This document shows positions 45,343 through 54,920 of a stretch of 64,000 nt of DNA, piece after piece. Source of the stretch: JAGNNV01 sp031412915 (GTDB lineage: Bacteria; Acidobacteriota; Vicinamibacteria; Fen-336; JAGNNV01); contig JANODX010000286.1 of assembly GCA_031412915.1 (NCBI GenBank), forward strand, positions 1 to 64,000. The letters are read 5' to 3'. Made by a program: the position numbers and the translations under genes. Each line of letters opens with the position of its first letter. Within the stretch, counting starts at the first letter, position 1. The notes under the pieces were generated by a model. The model ran no database searches, was not told where the DNA came from, and saw only the letters and a program-made list of their open reading frames with translations.

Positions 45343-46722
45343 ATGGCCCCTATGGAAGAGACTGAACGCACCGATCGACAGGCCCGTATGGGCTCGGAGT
45401 ACCTCCGCACCCAGGTCCGTGCCTGGATGGAAGGGGCGGGGGAGTCGGGCCGGAGGAAGGAACTCTTCGAACTCGAGATGTGGCTGCGTGCCCTCGATCG
45501 TTTCTTCAAGCCCGCCCACCACGCTCTCACCGATGAGCAGGTCAACGAACTGCCCTACCGCGACTGGTCGGCGGAACTCTCGGTGGTGGATCAGTGCCTC
45601 CTCCGCGTGGGCCAGCTCTGCTCGCAGCTCCTGCCCCGCGACCGGGTGGATGAAGCCCAGTTCAAGAGATACGTCGACGGCTTCGTCCGGGAGTCCGAGA
45701 GCGCCGACCCTTTCTTCGAGCGTCTGCTCAGAGACGCGCGGCCGGAGGCGGGTCTGCTCGTGTTGCGGGGGACGCTCGAGGATGTGCGCCTTCTGATCGC
45801 CGAGTCCTTGCGGGGCGAGAAGACCCGCCTCCAGATCTTCGAGTCGGTCGGCCGGATCTTCTCGCGCGAACTCCGACGCAATCCCCCGCTCGCCGCCCTG
45901 CTCGACAAGAAGTTCAAGCCCATCTTCGACCGGGTGGCGAGCCCGGAGATCGCCGGCCTGATCCGCGCGCTCGAGGATCCGAACGAGCGGAATCCGGTGG
46001 CCCGGGTCTTCCTCGAACTCTTCCGCATGCTCAAGTATCTCGACTTCGCGGATCCCGAGGGCCTGCCCGACGAGCGGGTGAAGACCGCGGCCTGCGTGTT
46101 CGCCCTCGTCACCACCGAGGCGCGTCACCTGGTCTCCTACATCGAGAAGCGCGCCCTCTCCGCCCTGCCCCACGGAAGTGCCGTGCGCGACGCTTGCGAC
46201 TCCATCGCCTACTGCATGCCCATCGACCTCAACAAGGTGGTCCGGGTCGAACTGGCCGACCTGTCGGCGGCCCGGTCGGCCGAGAATGTGCGGGCGCGGA
46301 TCGAGAATGCCCACGGGATCTTGAGGGATTGTTTCCAGCAGTCGGTGGTGCAGCTGGCCATCGCGCTCGATCCCGGGCTCACCGGGGTGCGCGTCTTCTC
46401 CGACTTCGTCACCAAGAAAGAGCGCTCCCTAGCGCTCAAAAAGGCGCTCGAGAGCCTATTGCGCGCAGCCCGGGATTTCTATGCCCGCGGGGACGAAGTG
46501 ACGGCTCTGGCCCTGCGGGAAGGCACGGCCAAATTCTACGATCGCCAGTTGCGCCATCTCATGTACCGGGATTGGTCGGCCTTCGAGCAGTTCTTCGCCG
46601 AGATCCTGAAATGCAACACGCTGGTGGCCCTCAGACCCATCACCCATCGCTACGAGACCTTTCTGCAAACCCTGCTGCGGGAAGTCGAGAAGCGCTCGGT
46701 CCTCCAAGCCCAGGCGGCATGA
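45343..46722 (+). CDS. Unrecognised all-helical protein (459 aa)
   Basis: From ATG 45343 the protein is almost entirely charged amphipathic helices (FELEMWLRALDRFFKPAHH, RDWSAELSVVDQCLLRVGQL, YIEKRALSALPHGSAVRDAC). There is no signal peptide, TM segment or catalytic motif. Two RDWSA motifs, one near each end, hint at an ancient internal duplication. No family recognised. Its stop overlaps the SGNH hydrolase start (ATGA), so they are probably translated from one message. Codon use and GC match the neighbours. Confidence 0.72.
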   Translation: MAPMEETERTDRQARMGSEYLRTQVRAWMEGAGESGRRKELFELEMWLRALDRFFKPAHHALTDEQVNELPYRDWSAELSVVDQCLLRVGQLCSQLLPRDRVDEAQFKRYVDGFVRESESADPFFERLLRDARPEAGLLVLRGTLEDVRLLIAESLRGEKTRLQIFESVGRIFSRELRRNPPLAALLDKKFKPIFDRVASPEIAGLIRALEDPNERNPVARVFLELFRMLKYLDFADPEGLPDERVKTAACVFALVTTEARHLVSYIEKRALSALPHGSAVRDACDSIAYCMPIDLNKVVRVELADLSAARSAENVRARIENAHGILRDCFQQSVVQLAIALDPGLTGVRVFSDFVTKKERSLALKKALESLLRAARDFYARGDEVTALALREGTAKFYDRQLRHLMYRDWSAFEQFFAEILKCNTLVALRPITHRYETFLQTLLREVEKRSVLQAQAA

Positions 46723-47918
46723 AGTCCCGCGCCAGGGAGTGGCGTCAAGGGCTTCTTCTCGCGGGTGTCTCGACCGCTCTCGCCCTGGTTCTGGCGGAGG
46801 GTGCCGCCCGGGTGCTCCTTCGGCCTGCCCCGGCCGGGGCGAGCCCGGGCACGCCCATCTCGGAACTGTCTCCGACCCTGGGATGGCGGGTGCGGGCGGG
46901 GGGATCGCAGCGCATTCGCCGTGAGGACTTTGAAGTCACGGTCTCGATCAACGGAGCGGGGTTGCGGGGGCCGGAGATCCCCTACGATCCCGGGCCAGGA
47001 GTCCGCCGGCTTGCCGTGATGGGGGACTCGTTCGCCCACGGCTACTACGCGGAGGAGCCTGAGACACTGAGGGGACGACTCGCCGCGGCCCTGAAACCCT
47101 GCCGGATCGATGTCCTCAACGCCGGATCGCCGGGCTATTCCACCGACCAGGAATGGCTCTACTTTGGCGAGGAAATCTCCAGGTATCGACCCAGCGAAGT
47201 TCTGCTCCTCTTCTACTACAACGATCTTCACTTCAACCTCGAACGCGTGGGGACGGCCAATCGGTCGAAGCCCATGTTCGAAGACAAGGACGGGGCTCTC
47301 GAACTGGTGCTCCCGGTGATAACACCGCAAACGCCGGCAAACCAAGCCGCGGCGTCTGGCGAGACGCCGGCGGCGCCTCGGTTCCGGGAGTCGGCTCTTT
47401 GGGCCTACGCGGCCGCTCGAATGCAGCGCAGCCGTCCTGATTGGGCGAGGTCCCTCTCGCGGTATGGCCTGGCGCCCCTTCTCTCGATCGAGCCTCCCGC
47501 GGAGTACCTCCCCTTCGGGCCGAAGGGGAGGCGCGAGGAGTTGCGGGTCGAGGAGATGTGGGAGCGAACGACGCAGATCCTGTTGCGGTTTCGCGACGAC
47601 GTTTCGAACCGGGGCGCCCACTTGAGCGTGTTCTATGTGCCCGCGCGGTTCGAGGCGAACGACGAGGCCTGGACCTTCCTGCGGAGGCGGTACGAGGCCG
47701 ATCGGCCGTGGACCCGCGACTCCGTGAGGAAGCGCCTCACTGACGTCCTCGGCGCCCTGGACATCCCCCTCGTGGACACGACCACCGCGTTCCAGGCCGC
47801 GGAGATGACTCGCAACCATGCCTACCTGGCCATCGATGGACACTGGAATGGGCACGGGAACGAAATCGCCTTCGAGGGAGTTCTTCCCATGATGCGAAGC
47901 GCCCTCGCCTGTGGCTGA
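46719..47918 (+). CDS. SGNH/GDSL hydrolase-family protein, membrane-anchored
   Basis: 399 residues. A single N-terminal TM (LLLAGVSTALALVLAEGAARVLL) is followed by block I VMGDSFAHGYYAEE (Ser nucleophile), block II NAGSPGYSTDQEW, block III YYNDLHFNLER and block V DGHWNGHGNEIAFEG (Asp, His). It probably acts outside the inner membrane as an esterase or acyl remover on a polysaccharide. It overlaps the 459-aa gene and the following membrane protein gene. Confidence 0.85.
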   Translation: MKSRAREWRQGLLLAGVSTALALVLAEGAARVLLRPAPAGASPGTPISELSPTLGWRVRAGGSQRIRREDFEVTVSINGAGLRGPEIPYDPGPGVRRLAVMGDSFAHGYYAEEPETLRGRLAAALKPCRIDVLNAGSPGYSTDQEWLYFGEEISRYRPSEVLLLFYYNDLHFNLERVGTANRSKPMFEDKDGALELVLPVITPQTPANQAAASGETPAAPRFRESALWAYAAARMQRSRPDWARSLSRYGLAPLLSIEPPAEYLPFGPKGRREELRVEEMWERTTQILLRFRDDVSNRGAHLSVFYVPARFEANDEAWTFLRRRYEADRPWTRDSVRKRLTDVLGALDIPLVDTTTAFQAAEMTRNHAYLAIDGHWNGHGNEIAFEGVLPMMRSALACG

Positions 47919-49824
47919 TAGCGCCCGCGTCGGATGGATCGCCGGCGCGGTTGCGGTGTTCCTCACCGCACTCGGTGTCGCGGGCCTGACCACCAGGCGA
48001 ATCGATGTCAATTTCGGCCCCGGCGACAGCGCCTTCGTCTCGGGCTTCGCCCCGGACCACGAGGTCGAAGAGAAGACTGGATGGCATTGGACGACCTACG
48101 CCGCTTCTGTGCAGGTCCCCTTCGAAGCGCGTGGGACCGACCTCGATGCGACTCTCCGATATGCGCGCGTGTTCGGCGAAGAGGCCGTGGTCGACGTGAC
48201 CATTGGCTCCGTTCGAACCGAGAGATTTCGGGCGCGGGGAGGGGAGGTGCGGTCGACGACCCTGAAGGCCGCAGGCGTCGCCGGCGAGGTTCGGGTGGCG
48301 ATCAAGGTCGATTCACACGAACGGCGAAACATGGGACTCCGGATGGATCGCCTGCGGCTGGACGTTTCCGCGGGGCCTGCACTCAAGCTCCAGTTACGCG
48401 CGGCCGCCCGGCCCGTGGCCACCATACTGCTCCTCTTTGTCGGCCTTCTCGCCGTGGGAGCGTCTCCGCTCCTCGCCGGCTCTTTGAGTCTGGTCGGGGC
48501 CCTTCTGTTCCTGGCCCGGGCCTTGGGCGATCTGTTCGGCGCCTATCGCCAGACCAGCCTCGCTCCGGAGATGCTGGTCGTCACTTCGATCGTCCTGCGC
48601 GCAGCCAAGACGTGGTTGGAACCGCATGTGGGAAGGAAGGAAGCCGCCTGGCTCGCGGCCACGGGGCTCGTGACCATGGCGTTTCGCCTCTCGCTGATCA
48701 CCCACCCGGATTTCTATTATCCGGACCTTCTGACCCACGCGCGGGTGGTCGAGACCATTCGGAACGAAGGCCCTTCTTTCTTTCTCCACCCAGACTCTGC
48801 CCTCAACGCTCAAGGAGCCTGGACGAAGCCGGTGCTTGGGCGGGTGTCGTCCCTGCCCTATGCCGTCATGTTTCATACGCCCTTCGCGATCCTGGCCTGG
48901 TTATCGGACCTGTCCACCGACCAGATCGAGACCCTGATGAAAGCGGGGGCGAGCCTGGTTTCAGTGGTTCCAATCTTCCTGGGCGCCTTGATCGCCGCGC
49001 GTCTGTCTCTGCCGCCATTGGCGGCCGTGCTCCTCTGCGTGATTCCGACGTACACCTCGAGGTTGAGTGTGGCTCTTCTGCCCGCCCTGCTCGGCCACGA
49101 TCTGGACCTGGGGGTGCTGCTGGCGCTTCTGATGGCGGTGGGCAGCGCTGGCCTTTCGACCAGCGGCGGGGGCTGGTGGACGGCCGCGGCCCTGTTGTTG
49201 GGGCATCTGGGATACACCGCAAGTGTCGTGAACGAGGCGGTCTTCGTGGGCGTCCTCGCGGCCCTGTGGTTCTCGACCGGTCATCCCGGGGTCGAGACTG
49301 GCCTGCGGCTCCTGCTCGTCGAAGCACTCGCGGCTCTTTGCGCCTTCGGTTTGTACTACCGTCATTTTGTGGGAGACGTCTTCCACCTTCTCAGGCGGGG
49401 CCTTGGTCTCGTTTCCTCCGGCGATGCGGCGGCGTCCTCGGTGTACCCCGTCGAGAGTTTCTGGAGCGTCCTGTTCGAGCGCTCCCAGGCGTTCTTCGGC
49501 TGGCCCTGGCTCAGTCTGGCCCTGCTCGGGCTGGCGGTTTCCGGGCCGGCCCTGGTCCGATCGAAGCTCGTGCAGGCCTGGCTTCTTACCTATCTTGCTC
49601 TGATCTTCCTTCGCGCCAGGATCCCCGACATCTTCAGGTACGGGCACGAGACACTCTTCTTCACACCTCTGGTGGCGATCCTGGCCGGTTCGGCCCTGAT
49701 CGCGGGGTGGCGTCGAGGCGGGGTCTGGCGACTTCTCTCCATCGCGGCGGGCGCGGCGCTCGCGTCCGTGTCGTTCCGGCAGCAGTGGGTGGCGCTGTCC
49801 GCCCAGCTCGCAAACGCGCTCTAG
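47911..49824 (+). CDS. Large polytopic membrane protein, GT-C-like
   Basis: 637 residues from GTG. One TM at the N-terminus is followed by a soluble region of about 140 residues (beta-sandwich-like: VQVPFEARGTDLDATLRYAR). About ten TM segments then follow, with a periplasmic loop after the first (LITHPDFYYPDLLTHARVVE) reminiscent of the acidic motif of GT-C glycosyltransferases. No firm family. Its start overlaps the SGNH hydrolase stop by eight bases, suggesting a joint role in envelope glycan work. Confidence 0.65.
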   Translation: MADSARVGWIAGAVAVFLTALGVAGLTTRRIDVNFGPGDSAFVSGFAPDHEVEEKTGWHWTTYAASVQVPFEARGTDLDATLRYARVFGEEAVVDVTIGSVRTERFRARGGEVRSTTLKAAGVAGEVRVAIKVDSHERRNMGLRMDRLRLDVSAGPALKLQLRAAARPVATILLLFVGLLAVGASPLLAGSLSLVGALLFLARALGDLFGAYRQTSLAPEMLVVTSIVLRAAKTWLEPHVGRKEAAWLAATGLVTMAFRLSLITHPDFYYPDLLTHARVVETIRNEGPSFFLHPDSALNAQGAWTKPVLGRVSSLPYAVMFHTPFAILAWLSDLSTDQIETLMKAGASLVSVVPIFLGALIAARLSLPPLAAVLLCVIPTYTSRLSVALLPALLGHDLDLGVLLALLMAVGSAGLSTSGGGWWTAAALLLGHLGYTASVVNEAVFVGVLAALWFSTGHPGVETGLRLLLVEALAALCAFGLYYRHFVGDVFHLLRRGLGLVSSGDAAASSVYPVESFWSVLFERSQAFFGWPWLSLALLGLAVSGPALVRSKLVQAWLLTYLALIFLRARIPDIFRYGHETLFFTPLVAILAGSALIAGWRRGGVWRLLSIAAGAALASVSFRQQWVALSAQLANAL

Positions 49825-49880
49825 GCGTCCTGAAGCTGCCCTGTTTTGGCCTTCTGATAAGCTCACAATCGACGTGAAAA

Positions 49881-50672
49881 ATGGCTGAAAAGAACCCGTT
49901 CGCCCGTTTTCTTTCACACTTCGAGACAGGGAAAGTCCTGTTTCGTGAAGGCGATGCGGGCGAGGACATGTACATCATCCAGTCCGGCCGGGTCGCCATC
50001 AAGAAGCGAACCGGCGCCAACAAGGACGTCACTTTGGCGGTGTTGGAAAAGGGCGACTTCTTCGGCGAGATGGCGGTCCTCGAACGCATGCCGCGCTCGG
50101 CGACCGCCGAAATGACGGAGGCCGGCGACCTGATCGTCATCGCCGGCGACACGTTCGGCGACATGATCAAGTCGAATCCCGAGATCGCTTTCCGCATGCT
50201 GCGGAAGTACTCCATCCGGCTGCGCGAAATGGTCAAGCAGATCGAGACCATGGGCAAGCAGATCGTCGACGCTCCCGGCTCGGCGTCCACCCACACGGCA
50301 ACCGGGGGCCTGCCCTCGGTGGCGGCCCCGGCGGCGCCTTCCGAGGCGCTCGCCTACTTTGTCTCGAAGGCGTCCGGAAACGTGTTCCCGGTTTACAAGA
50401 ACGAAGTGCTGCTGGGGCGGTTCGATTCGGTGACGGGGACGGCGCCCGACGTGGACCTCACCAACGAAGACCAGGCCCGCAACATCTCACGCCGGCACGC
50501 GCGGCTTGTGATCAAGGACGGCGCTTTTCTTGTCGGCGAGGAGATCGGGACCATGAATGGCACATTCGTGGACGGCGAGAAGCTCGAGAACAACGTCCTG
50601 CATCCGATCAAGGACGGAGACGAGCTGATGCTCTGCCGGCTGGCCCTCACCTTCAAGGGTCCGCAAAAGTAG
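49881..50672 (+). CDS. Cyclic-nucleotide-binding / FHA domain fusion protein
   Basis: 263 residues. Residues 10-120 form a cNMP-binding domain (VLFREGDAGEDMYIIQSGRV, GDFFGEMAVLERMPRSATA with the phosphate-binding cassette FGEMAVLERMPRSA). A low-complexity linker follows, then an FHA domain from about 165 (LLGRFD ... NISRRHARL ... MNGTFVDGEKL). No DNA-binding domain and no kinase is attached, so it may couple a second messenger to phosphothreonine partners. It is followed convergently by an RmlD-like gene one base away from its stop. Confidence 0.88.
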   Translation: MAEKNPFARFLSHFETGKVLFREGDAGEDMYIIQSGRVAIKKRTGANKDVTLAVLEKGDFFGEMAVLERMPRSATAEMTEAGDLIVIAGDTFGDMIKSNPEIAFRMLRKYSIRLREMVKQIETMGKQIVDAPGSASTHTATGGLPSVAAPAAPSEALAYFVSKASGNVFPVYKNEVLLGRFDSVTGTAPDVDLTNEDQARNISRRHARLVIKDGAFLVGEEIGTMNGTFVDGEKLENNVLHPIKDGDELMLCRLALTFKGPQK

Positions 50673-50673
50673 C

Positions 50674-51543
50674 TCACCGCCGGCCCTCCCGTACCGCGGC
50701 CTCGAGCGAACGCGGCGTCCATCCGAGTTCTTTGCGAGCGCGGCTGGTATCGAGCGACACGTCCCTCGGTCGCTGAGCCCCCGGGTGCGAGGTCCGCAGC
50801 GACCGCCGAATGAGGCGGGGGTCGAGGCTCAGGGCGAAGGCAACCCTCTCTCCCAACTCGACTCTCGTCATTCTCTCGAAGCCCCCAAGGTGAAAGACGC
50901 CGCCCTCCCGGGGACGGAGGAGCAGGGCTGCGATGGCCTGGGCCACCGAATCCGGATCGATCGGAGTCCGCCATTCGTCTTCGAAGAGGTTGACGGTTTC
51001 GCCTCGCTGGAGCCTTGCCGCGATGCTCTCCGACGCGCTCAACCTTGGACCGTACCCCCGGCCGCAGATCAAGGCCACGCGGAGGATGGCCCAATACGGC
51101 GATCCGGCGAGGGCCGCGATCTCGGCTCGCCGCTTCGAGCGGCCGTACTCCATGACGGGATCGACCGCGGACTCTTCGGTCGACCAGGCCTCGTCGCCCC
51201 GGAACACCAGATCGGTCGAGATCGCAATGAGCCGGGCGCCGAGGTCGGCGCAAACTCCGGCCAGAGTGCCGGTGGCCACCTCGTTCTCCCGTCGAGCTCT
51301 CGCGGGGTCGCGTTCGCACACTTCCACATCCGCGAGCGCGGCGCAGTGGATCACCGCGTCAGGACGGACCGACTCCAGGACGCGCCGGACCGAGGCGTCG
51401 TCCGCCAGGTCGGCTACGAGAGTGGTCAGGCCCGGCGGAGCCGGCTGGGTCCTCACCAGGGTGGTTGTCTCGTGATCTGCGCCCAGCAGGACCGAAAGGC
51501 GCCCGCCCAGCAGACCGCCTGCGCCGGTGATCAGGATACGCAT
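50674..51543 (-). CDS. RmlD-like NAD(P)-dependent reductase (extended SDR)
   Basis: 289 residues. ILITGAGGLLGGRLSVLLG binds NAD(P); VIHCAALADVEVCERDPARA and the catalytic Y-x-x-x-K in MEYGRSKRRAE follow. The ISTDLVF motif (as in ISTDxVFdG) is typical of dTDP-4-dehydrorhamnose reductase (RmlD). No other rhamnose gene is near, so the substrate is unsure. I considered it as a stand-in for the missing OleD but find no support beyond the shared fold. Confidence 0.78.
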   Translation of the reverse strand: MRILITGAGGLLGGRLSVLLGADHETTTLVRTQPAPPGLTTLVADLADDASVRRVLESVRPDAVIHCAALADVEVCERDPARARRENEVATGTLAGVCADLGARLIAISTDLVFRGDEAWSTEESAVDPVMEYGRSKRRAEIAALAGSPYWAILRVALICGRGYGPRLSASESIAARLQRGETVNLFEDEWRTPIDPDSVAQAIAALLLRPREGGVFHLGGFERMTRVELGERVAFALSLDPRLIRRSLRTSHPGAQRPRDVSLDTSRARKELGWTPRSLEAAVREGRR

Positions 51544-51595
51544 AGGGCGACCCTAAACGTAAACTCCCGCCTTGATCGAGGGGCGGCCAGGAAAA

Positions 51596-52210
51596 ATGGA
51601 CCAAGGGGTGTTCATCACATTCGAAGGGATCGAAGCGAGCGGCAAGAGCACGCAGGCCGACGCCCTCGCACGCCTCCTCGGGCCACGTGCGCTTCTCACC
51701 CGGGAACCGGGAGGAACGCCCCTGGGCCAGAGGGTGCGCGGCATACTGCTCGACGCCGCGACGACACCGATACCCGATGTCGAGGCCCTGTTGTTCCTGG
51801 CCGACCGGGCCCAGCACCTCCACGAGGTGATCCGGCCGGCGCTTTCGGCCGGGCGGATCGTCATCTCCGACCGCTACCAGGATTCGTCGATGGCCTATCA
51901 ATCCGTGGGGCGGGGCGTGGGAGACCTGATTCCCACCGTGTTCCGCCATGTCGGTGGGCTCATACCGGACCTCACCATTCTCATCGATATCGACGTGGAG
52001 ATCGCGCTCGGGCGCTTGCGCGCCCGGGGAGCCGCGAATCGGCTCGACGGGGAGGCGCCGGCCTTCCACGCGCGGGTTCGCCAGGCCTTCCTGGATTTCG
52101 CGAAGGCCGAGCCGGAGCGGTTCGAGGTCTTCGAGGGGGCGGTCGAGGCGACGGCGTTGTCCGCCCGGATTGCGTCGCGGGTGAGGAGCCGGTGCGGGGG
52201 GCGCCTGTGA
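51596..52210 (+). CDS. tmk: Thymidylate kinase
   Basis: 204 residues from ATG 51596 with AGGAAA upstream. P-loop FEGIEASGKSTQ, the DRX motif SDRYQDSSMAYQ and LTREPGGTPLGQ are typical; an E. coli-type LID is recognisable only loosely. dTMP to dTDP. It overlaps holB by four bases, the common tmk-holB arrangement. Confidence 0.93.
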   Translation: MDQGVFITFEGIEASGKSTQADALARLLGPRALLTREPGGTPLGQRVRGILLDAATTPIPDVEALLFLADRAQHLHEVIRPALSAGRIVISDRYQDSSMAYQSVGRGVGDLIPTVFRHVGGLIPDLTILIDIDVEIALGRLRARGAANRLDGEAPAFHARVRQAFLDFAKAEPERFEVFEGAVEATALSARIASRVRSRCGGRL

Positions 52211-53262
52211 CCGCGCCGTTTGCCGGCGTCCTGGGCCACGAATACGCACGCGAGGGCCTCTGGCGGTCGATGGCCGAGGGACGTCTGCATCACGCTCTTC
52301 TGATTCAGGGCCTTTCCGGCGTGGGAAAGAGGACTCTGGCCGAGACCCTGGCGCGAACCCTGGTCTGCGACAACCCGAATCGCGATCCTTGCGAAGGCTG
52401 TTCGCATTGCCGGCGGACGGCTACCCACACCCATCCCGATGTGGTGATCATCGGTCGTGAAAGCATCCTCGGGATCGACGAGGAACTGGTCGCGCACGGC
52501 GACGATCGCGTCGACAAGAAAAAGAAGGAAAGCGAGCGCGTGGGCAGGTCGATCGACGTGGAGTACATGAGGATCCTGGGGGGCTGGCTCACGCGAAAGC
52601 CATGGGAGGCGCGGAGGCGGGTGGCCGTCGTGGTCGATGCCGAGCGGATGAACCTGCAGGCCGCCAACGCCTTTCTCAAGAGCCTGGAGGAACCGGGCAA
52701 GGACGCGGTGGTTCTGCTGACCTCGGCCTCGCCTTCGTTCCTGCGGCCGACCATCCGCTCGCGCTGCGCTTCGGTTCGCCTGTCGGGCGTTCCTCAGGGT
52801 TTGATTGAAGGTCATCTGATCGCCCTGGGGGTGGCCCGCTCGGAGGCCCGTTTTCGAGCCCAGGCGTCGGGCGGAAGTCTGGCCCGAGCGATGCAGACTC
52901 GGCCTCCTCTCGACGACCTGCGCGACCAGCTGCTGCGGCGCTTCGGAGGCGGCCGCGACGCCGAGGTCGCCGCGTTCGCAGCGTCATCCACGGCGGCGAG
53001 CGCGGAAGTCGATCGGGACGCGGCCCTTCACCTCTTCGCGACCCTGCTTAGGGACATCGCCGTTCTGCAATCCGGCGGGGGCGGAGAGGACCGGCTCATC
53101 CATACCGAGGTGAGTTATGCGCTGATTCGTGCGGCCGGGACTTCGATCGATGCGTTCGCCCTCTTCTCGAGGGTCGTCGAAGCTCGCGAACGCCTTGCCG
53201 GCAATGCCAATCGTCTTGCCCTGTGGGACGATCTGCTTCACGACGCCGGCGGCGGGGCCTAG
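52207..53262 (+). CDS. holB: DNA polymerase III delta' subunit
   Basis: 351 residues from GTG 52207. Walker A-like LSGVGKRTLAETLA, the zinc module (CEGCSHCRRTATH), NAFLKSLEEPGKDAVVLLTS and the SRC motif in RSRCASVRL identify a clamp-loader subunit. The arginine of SRC acts in trans on the gamma/tau ATPase. A 12-residue Lys-rich insert (VDKKKKESERVG) between zinc module and sensor region is unusual. Convergent with oleC. Confidence 0.9.
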   Translation: MTAPFAGVLGHEYAREGLWRSMAEGRLHHALLIQGLSGVGKRTLAETLARTLVCDNPNRDPCEGCSHCRRTATHTHPDVVIIGRESILGIDEELVAHGDDRVDKKKKESERVGRSIDVEYMRILGGWLTRKPWEARRRVAVVVDAERMNLQAANAFLKSLEEPGKDAVVLLTSASPSFLRPTIRSRCASVRLSGVPQGLIEGHLIALGVARSEARFRAQASGGSLARAMQTRPPLDDLRDQLLRRFGGGRDAEVAAFAASSTAASAEVDRDAALHLFATLLRDIAVLQSGGGGEDRLIHTEVSYALIRAAGTSIDAFALFSRVVEARERLAGNANRLALWDDLLHDAGGGA

Positions 53263-53318
53263 CCGCCCGTAGTCGCGTCGCGAGCCTTCCGCGCAGACCT
53301 GAGGCGGCGACGCCGAGG

Positions 53319-54920
53319 CTACGGAAGATTCGATGGGCGCGCGGCCGCCCACTTCGCGAGGTCGAGGCGGTGGATCTTGGCGTTGTGCCTTCGGTCCACG
53401 GGGAAGCGAGGATGGAAGCGGACATCCGCGATGCCGCTGATCGTGCGCGCCTCGTTTCTGAGCGCCTCGTTCCTCTCGCCCTCGACCAGCAGGACCGGTT
53501 CGGCCCGGCCCTCGGGTCCGATGCCCACAAGGGCGACCCTGGGGAATCGAGCCTGGCCGGAAAAACGGCACTCGATCCGATCCGTGAAAATCGGTCCGTT
53601 CGCGGTGAAGACCGCCTCCGCCTTTCGTCCGCAGAACCAGAGCCGACCCTCGGCATCCAGGTAGCCGAGATCGCCCATGCGGTGCCAGGTGCCCTCGCCT
53701 TCGCCGATCTTCGAGACGGTCGTCGCGTCTTCGCGGTTGTGGTATGCGCGGGTCACGACACCGCCGCGCACGCAGATCTCGCCCACCTCGCCTGCTCGGA
53801 CCGACGGTTCGGAGTCGAGCGAGAGAATCGGCCCGTCTCGAACCGGCAGGATTCGTAGTTCAATGGTCGAAGCCTTTACACCCACGCATGTACCCGCACC
53901 CGCCTCGACGTTCGAACCCACCGCCTCGACCTCGCGCCCCGAGATCGAGGTGACGGGAAGCGACTCGGTCGCGCCGTAAGGCGTGTGGACGTCGCCGTCG
54001 TCGGGAAGGATCGCGCGCATGGCCCGCACCAGTTTCAGGGGCACCGGAGCTCCCGCCATCAGGACCCGCTTGAGCCCCGACAGTCGTACATCGTTGGCGG
54101 CGCACCACGCAGCCACCCGCGACCAGATAGCAGGGGAGCCGAAAGCGGAGGTCGCCCGGTGCGCGGTCAGGGCCTCGACGATCTTCTCTGGTCGGCACTC
54201 CGCGGGCCTCGCGGGGTCGATGTCGGGAATGACGCTGGTCATCCCGAAGGCTGCGTCGAAGAGGGAGAAGAGGGGGAAGGCGGCGAGGTCCACTTCTCCC
54301 GGCTTGAAGTTGTAGAGGGCTTGAAGGGCGTCGCGCTGGGCGAAGAAGTTCCGGACCGAGTATTGAGCGCCCTTCGCGGGGCCGGTGCTGCCGGAGGTGA
54401 AGAGGATCGCGGCGAGATCGTCGGGCGCCAGTTCCGCGCGAACCGGCGGCGCGGACGCGCGCGCGGCCGATGGGTCGAGCGGCCGCAGCGACCGGCCCAG
54501 GGCGCCCATGAGTGAGCCTCCCATCACGAACTTCCGCTCGATGGTGGAGAACGCGTGCGGAAACAGCAGACGCGCGACGTGAGCCTTTGGGATCCCCACC
54601 AGCGTCTTCGCTCGCGCGGTCGCGACGCACTTCAAGAAGGGGCGAAAGCCCATACCCGGATCGATCATCACGGGCACCGCTCCGAGCCGGAGCAGACCGT
54701 AGAAGAGCGTGATCAGAGGAATCCCCGGAGGCACCATGACCAGGACGAGTTCCCCTCGAGTCACTCCCTCAGCAGAAAGGCCTCCGGCGTGAGCGGACAC
54801 TGCCGAGTCGAGCTGCGCATAGGTGATGCGGGTCCACCCGCCGGCCGAGTCGGGGGCGATGATGGCATCGCGGTTCGGGGCCTGACGCGCCGAGTCCGCG
54901 AGCAGATCGGCGACGTTCAA
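53319..54920 (-). CDS. oleC: OleC beta-lactone synthetase
   Basis: 533 residues from a TTG (54920) overlapping the oleB stop (TTGA). ANL/AMP-ligase features are ILFTSGSTGPAKG (P-loop), YGATESLPVTSI, WHRMGDLGYLDAEGRLWF and the C-terminal hinge GRKAEAVF. The GATESLP and FCGRK stretches match OleC. OleC adenylates 2-alkyl-3-hydroxyalkanoic acid and closes a beta-lactone. Order oleA-oleB-oleC on one strand supports the call. oleD is not beside it. Confidence 0.87.
   Translation of the reverse strand: MNVADLLADSARQAPNRDAIIAPDSAGGWTRITYAQLDSAVSAHAGGLSAEGVTRGELVLVMVPPGIPLITLFYGLLRLGAVPVMIDPGMGFRPFLKCVATARAKTLVGIPKAHVARLLFPHAFSTIERKFVMGGSLMGALGRSLRPLDPSAARASAPPVRAELAPDDLAAILFTSGSTGPAKGAQYSVRNFFAQRDALQALYNFKPGEVDLAAFPLFSLFDAAFGMTSVIPDIDPARPAECRPEKIVEALTAHRATSAFGSPAIWSRVAAWCAANDVRLSGLKRVLMAGAPVPLKLVRAMRAILPDDGDVHTPYGATESLPVTSISGREVEAVGSNVEAGAGTCVGVKASTIELRILPVRDGPILSLDSEPSVRAGEVGEICVRGGVVTRAYHNREDATTVSKIGEGEGTWHRMGDLGYLDAEGRLWFCGRKAEAVFTANGPIFTDRIECRFSGQARFPRVALVGIGPEGRAEPVLLVEGERNEALRNEARTISGIADVRFHPRFPVDRRHNAKIHRLDLAKWAAARPSNLP

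Noticed and set aside
50674..51543. RmlD-like SDR as the missing OleD
   Set aside because: It has RmlD motifs and is separated from oleABC by tmk and holB on the other strand. OleD is longer and normally adjacent.
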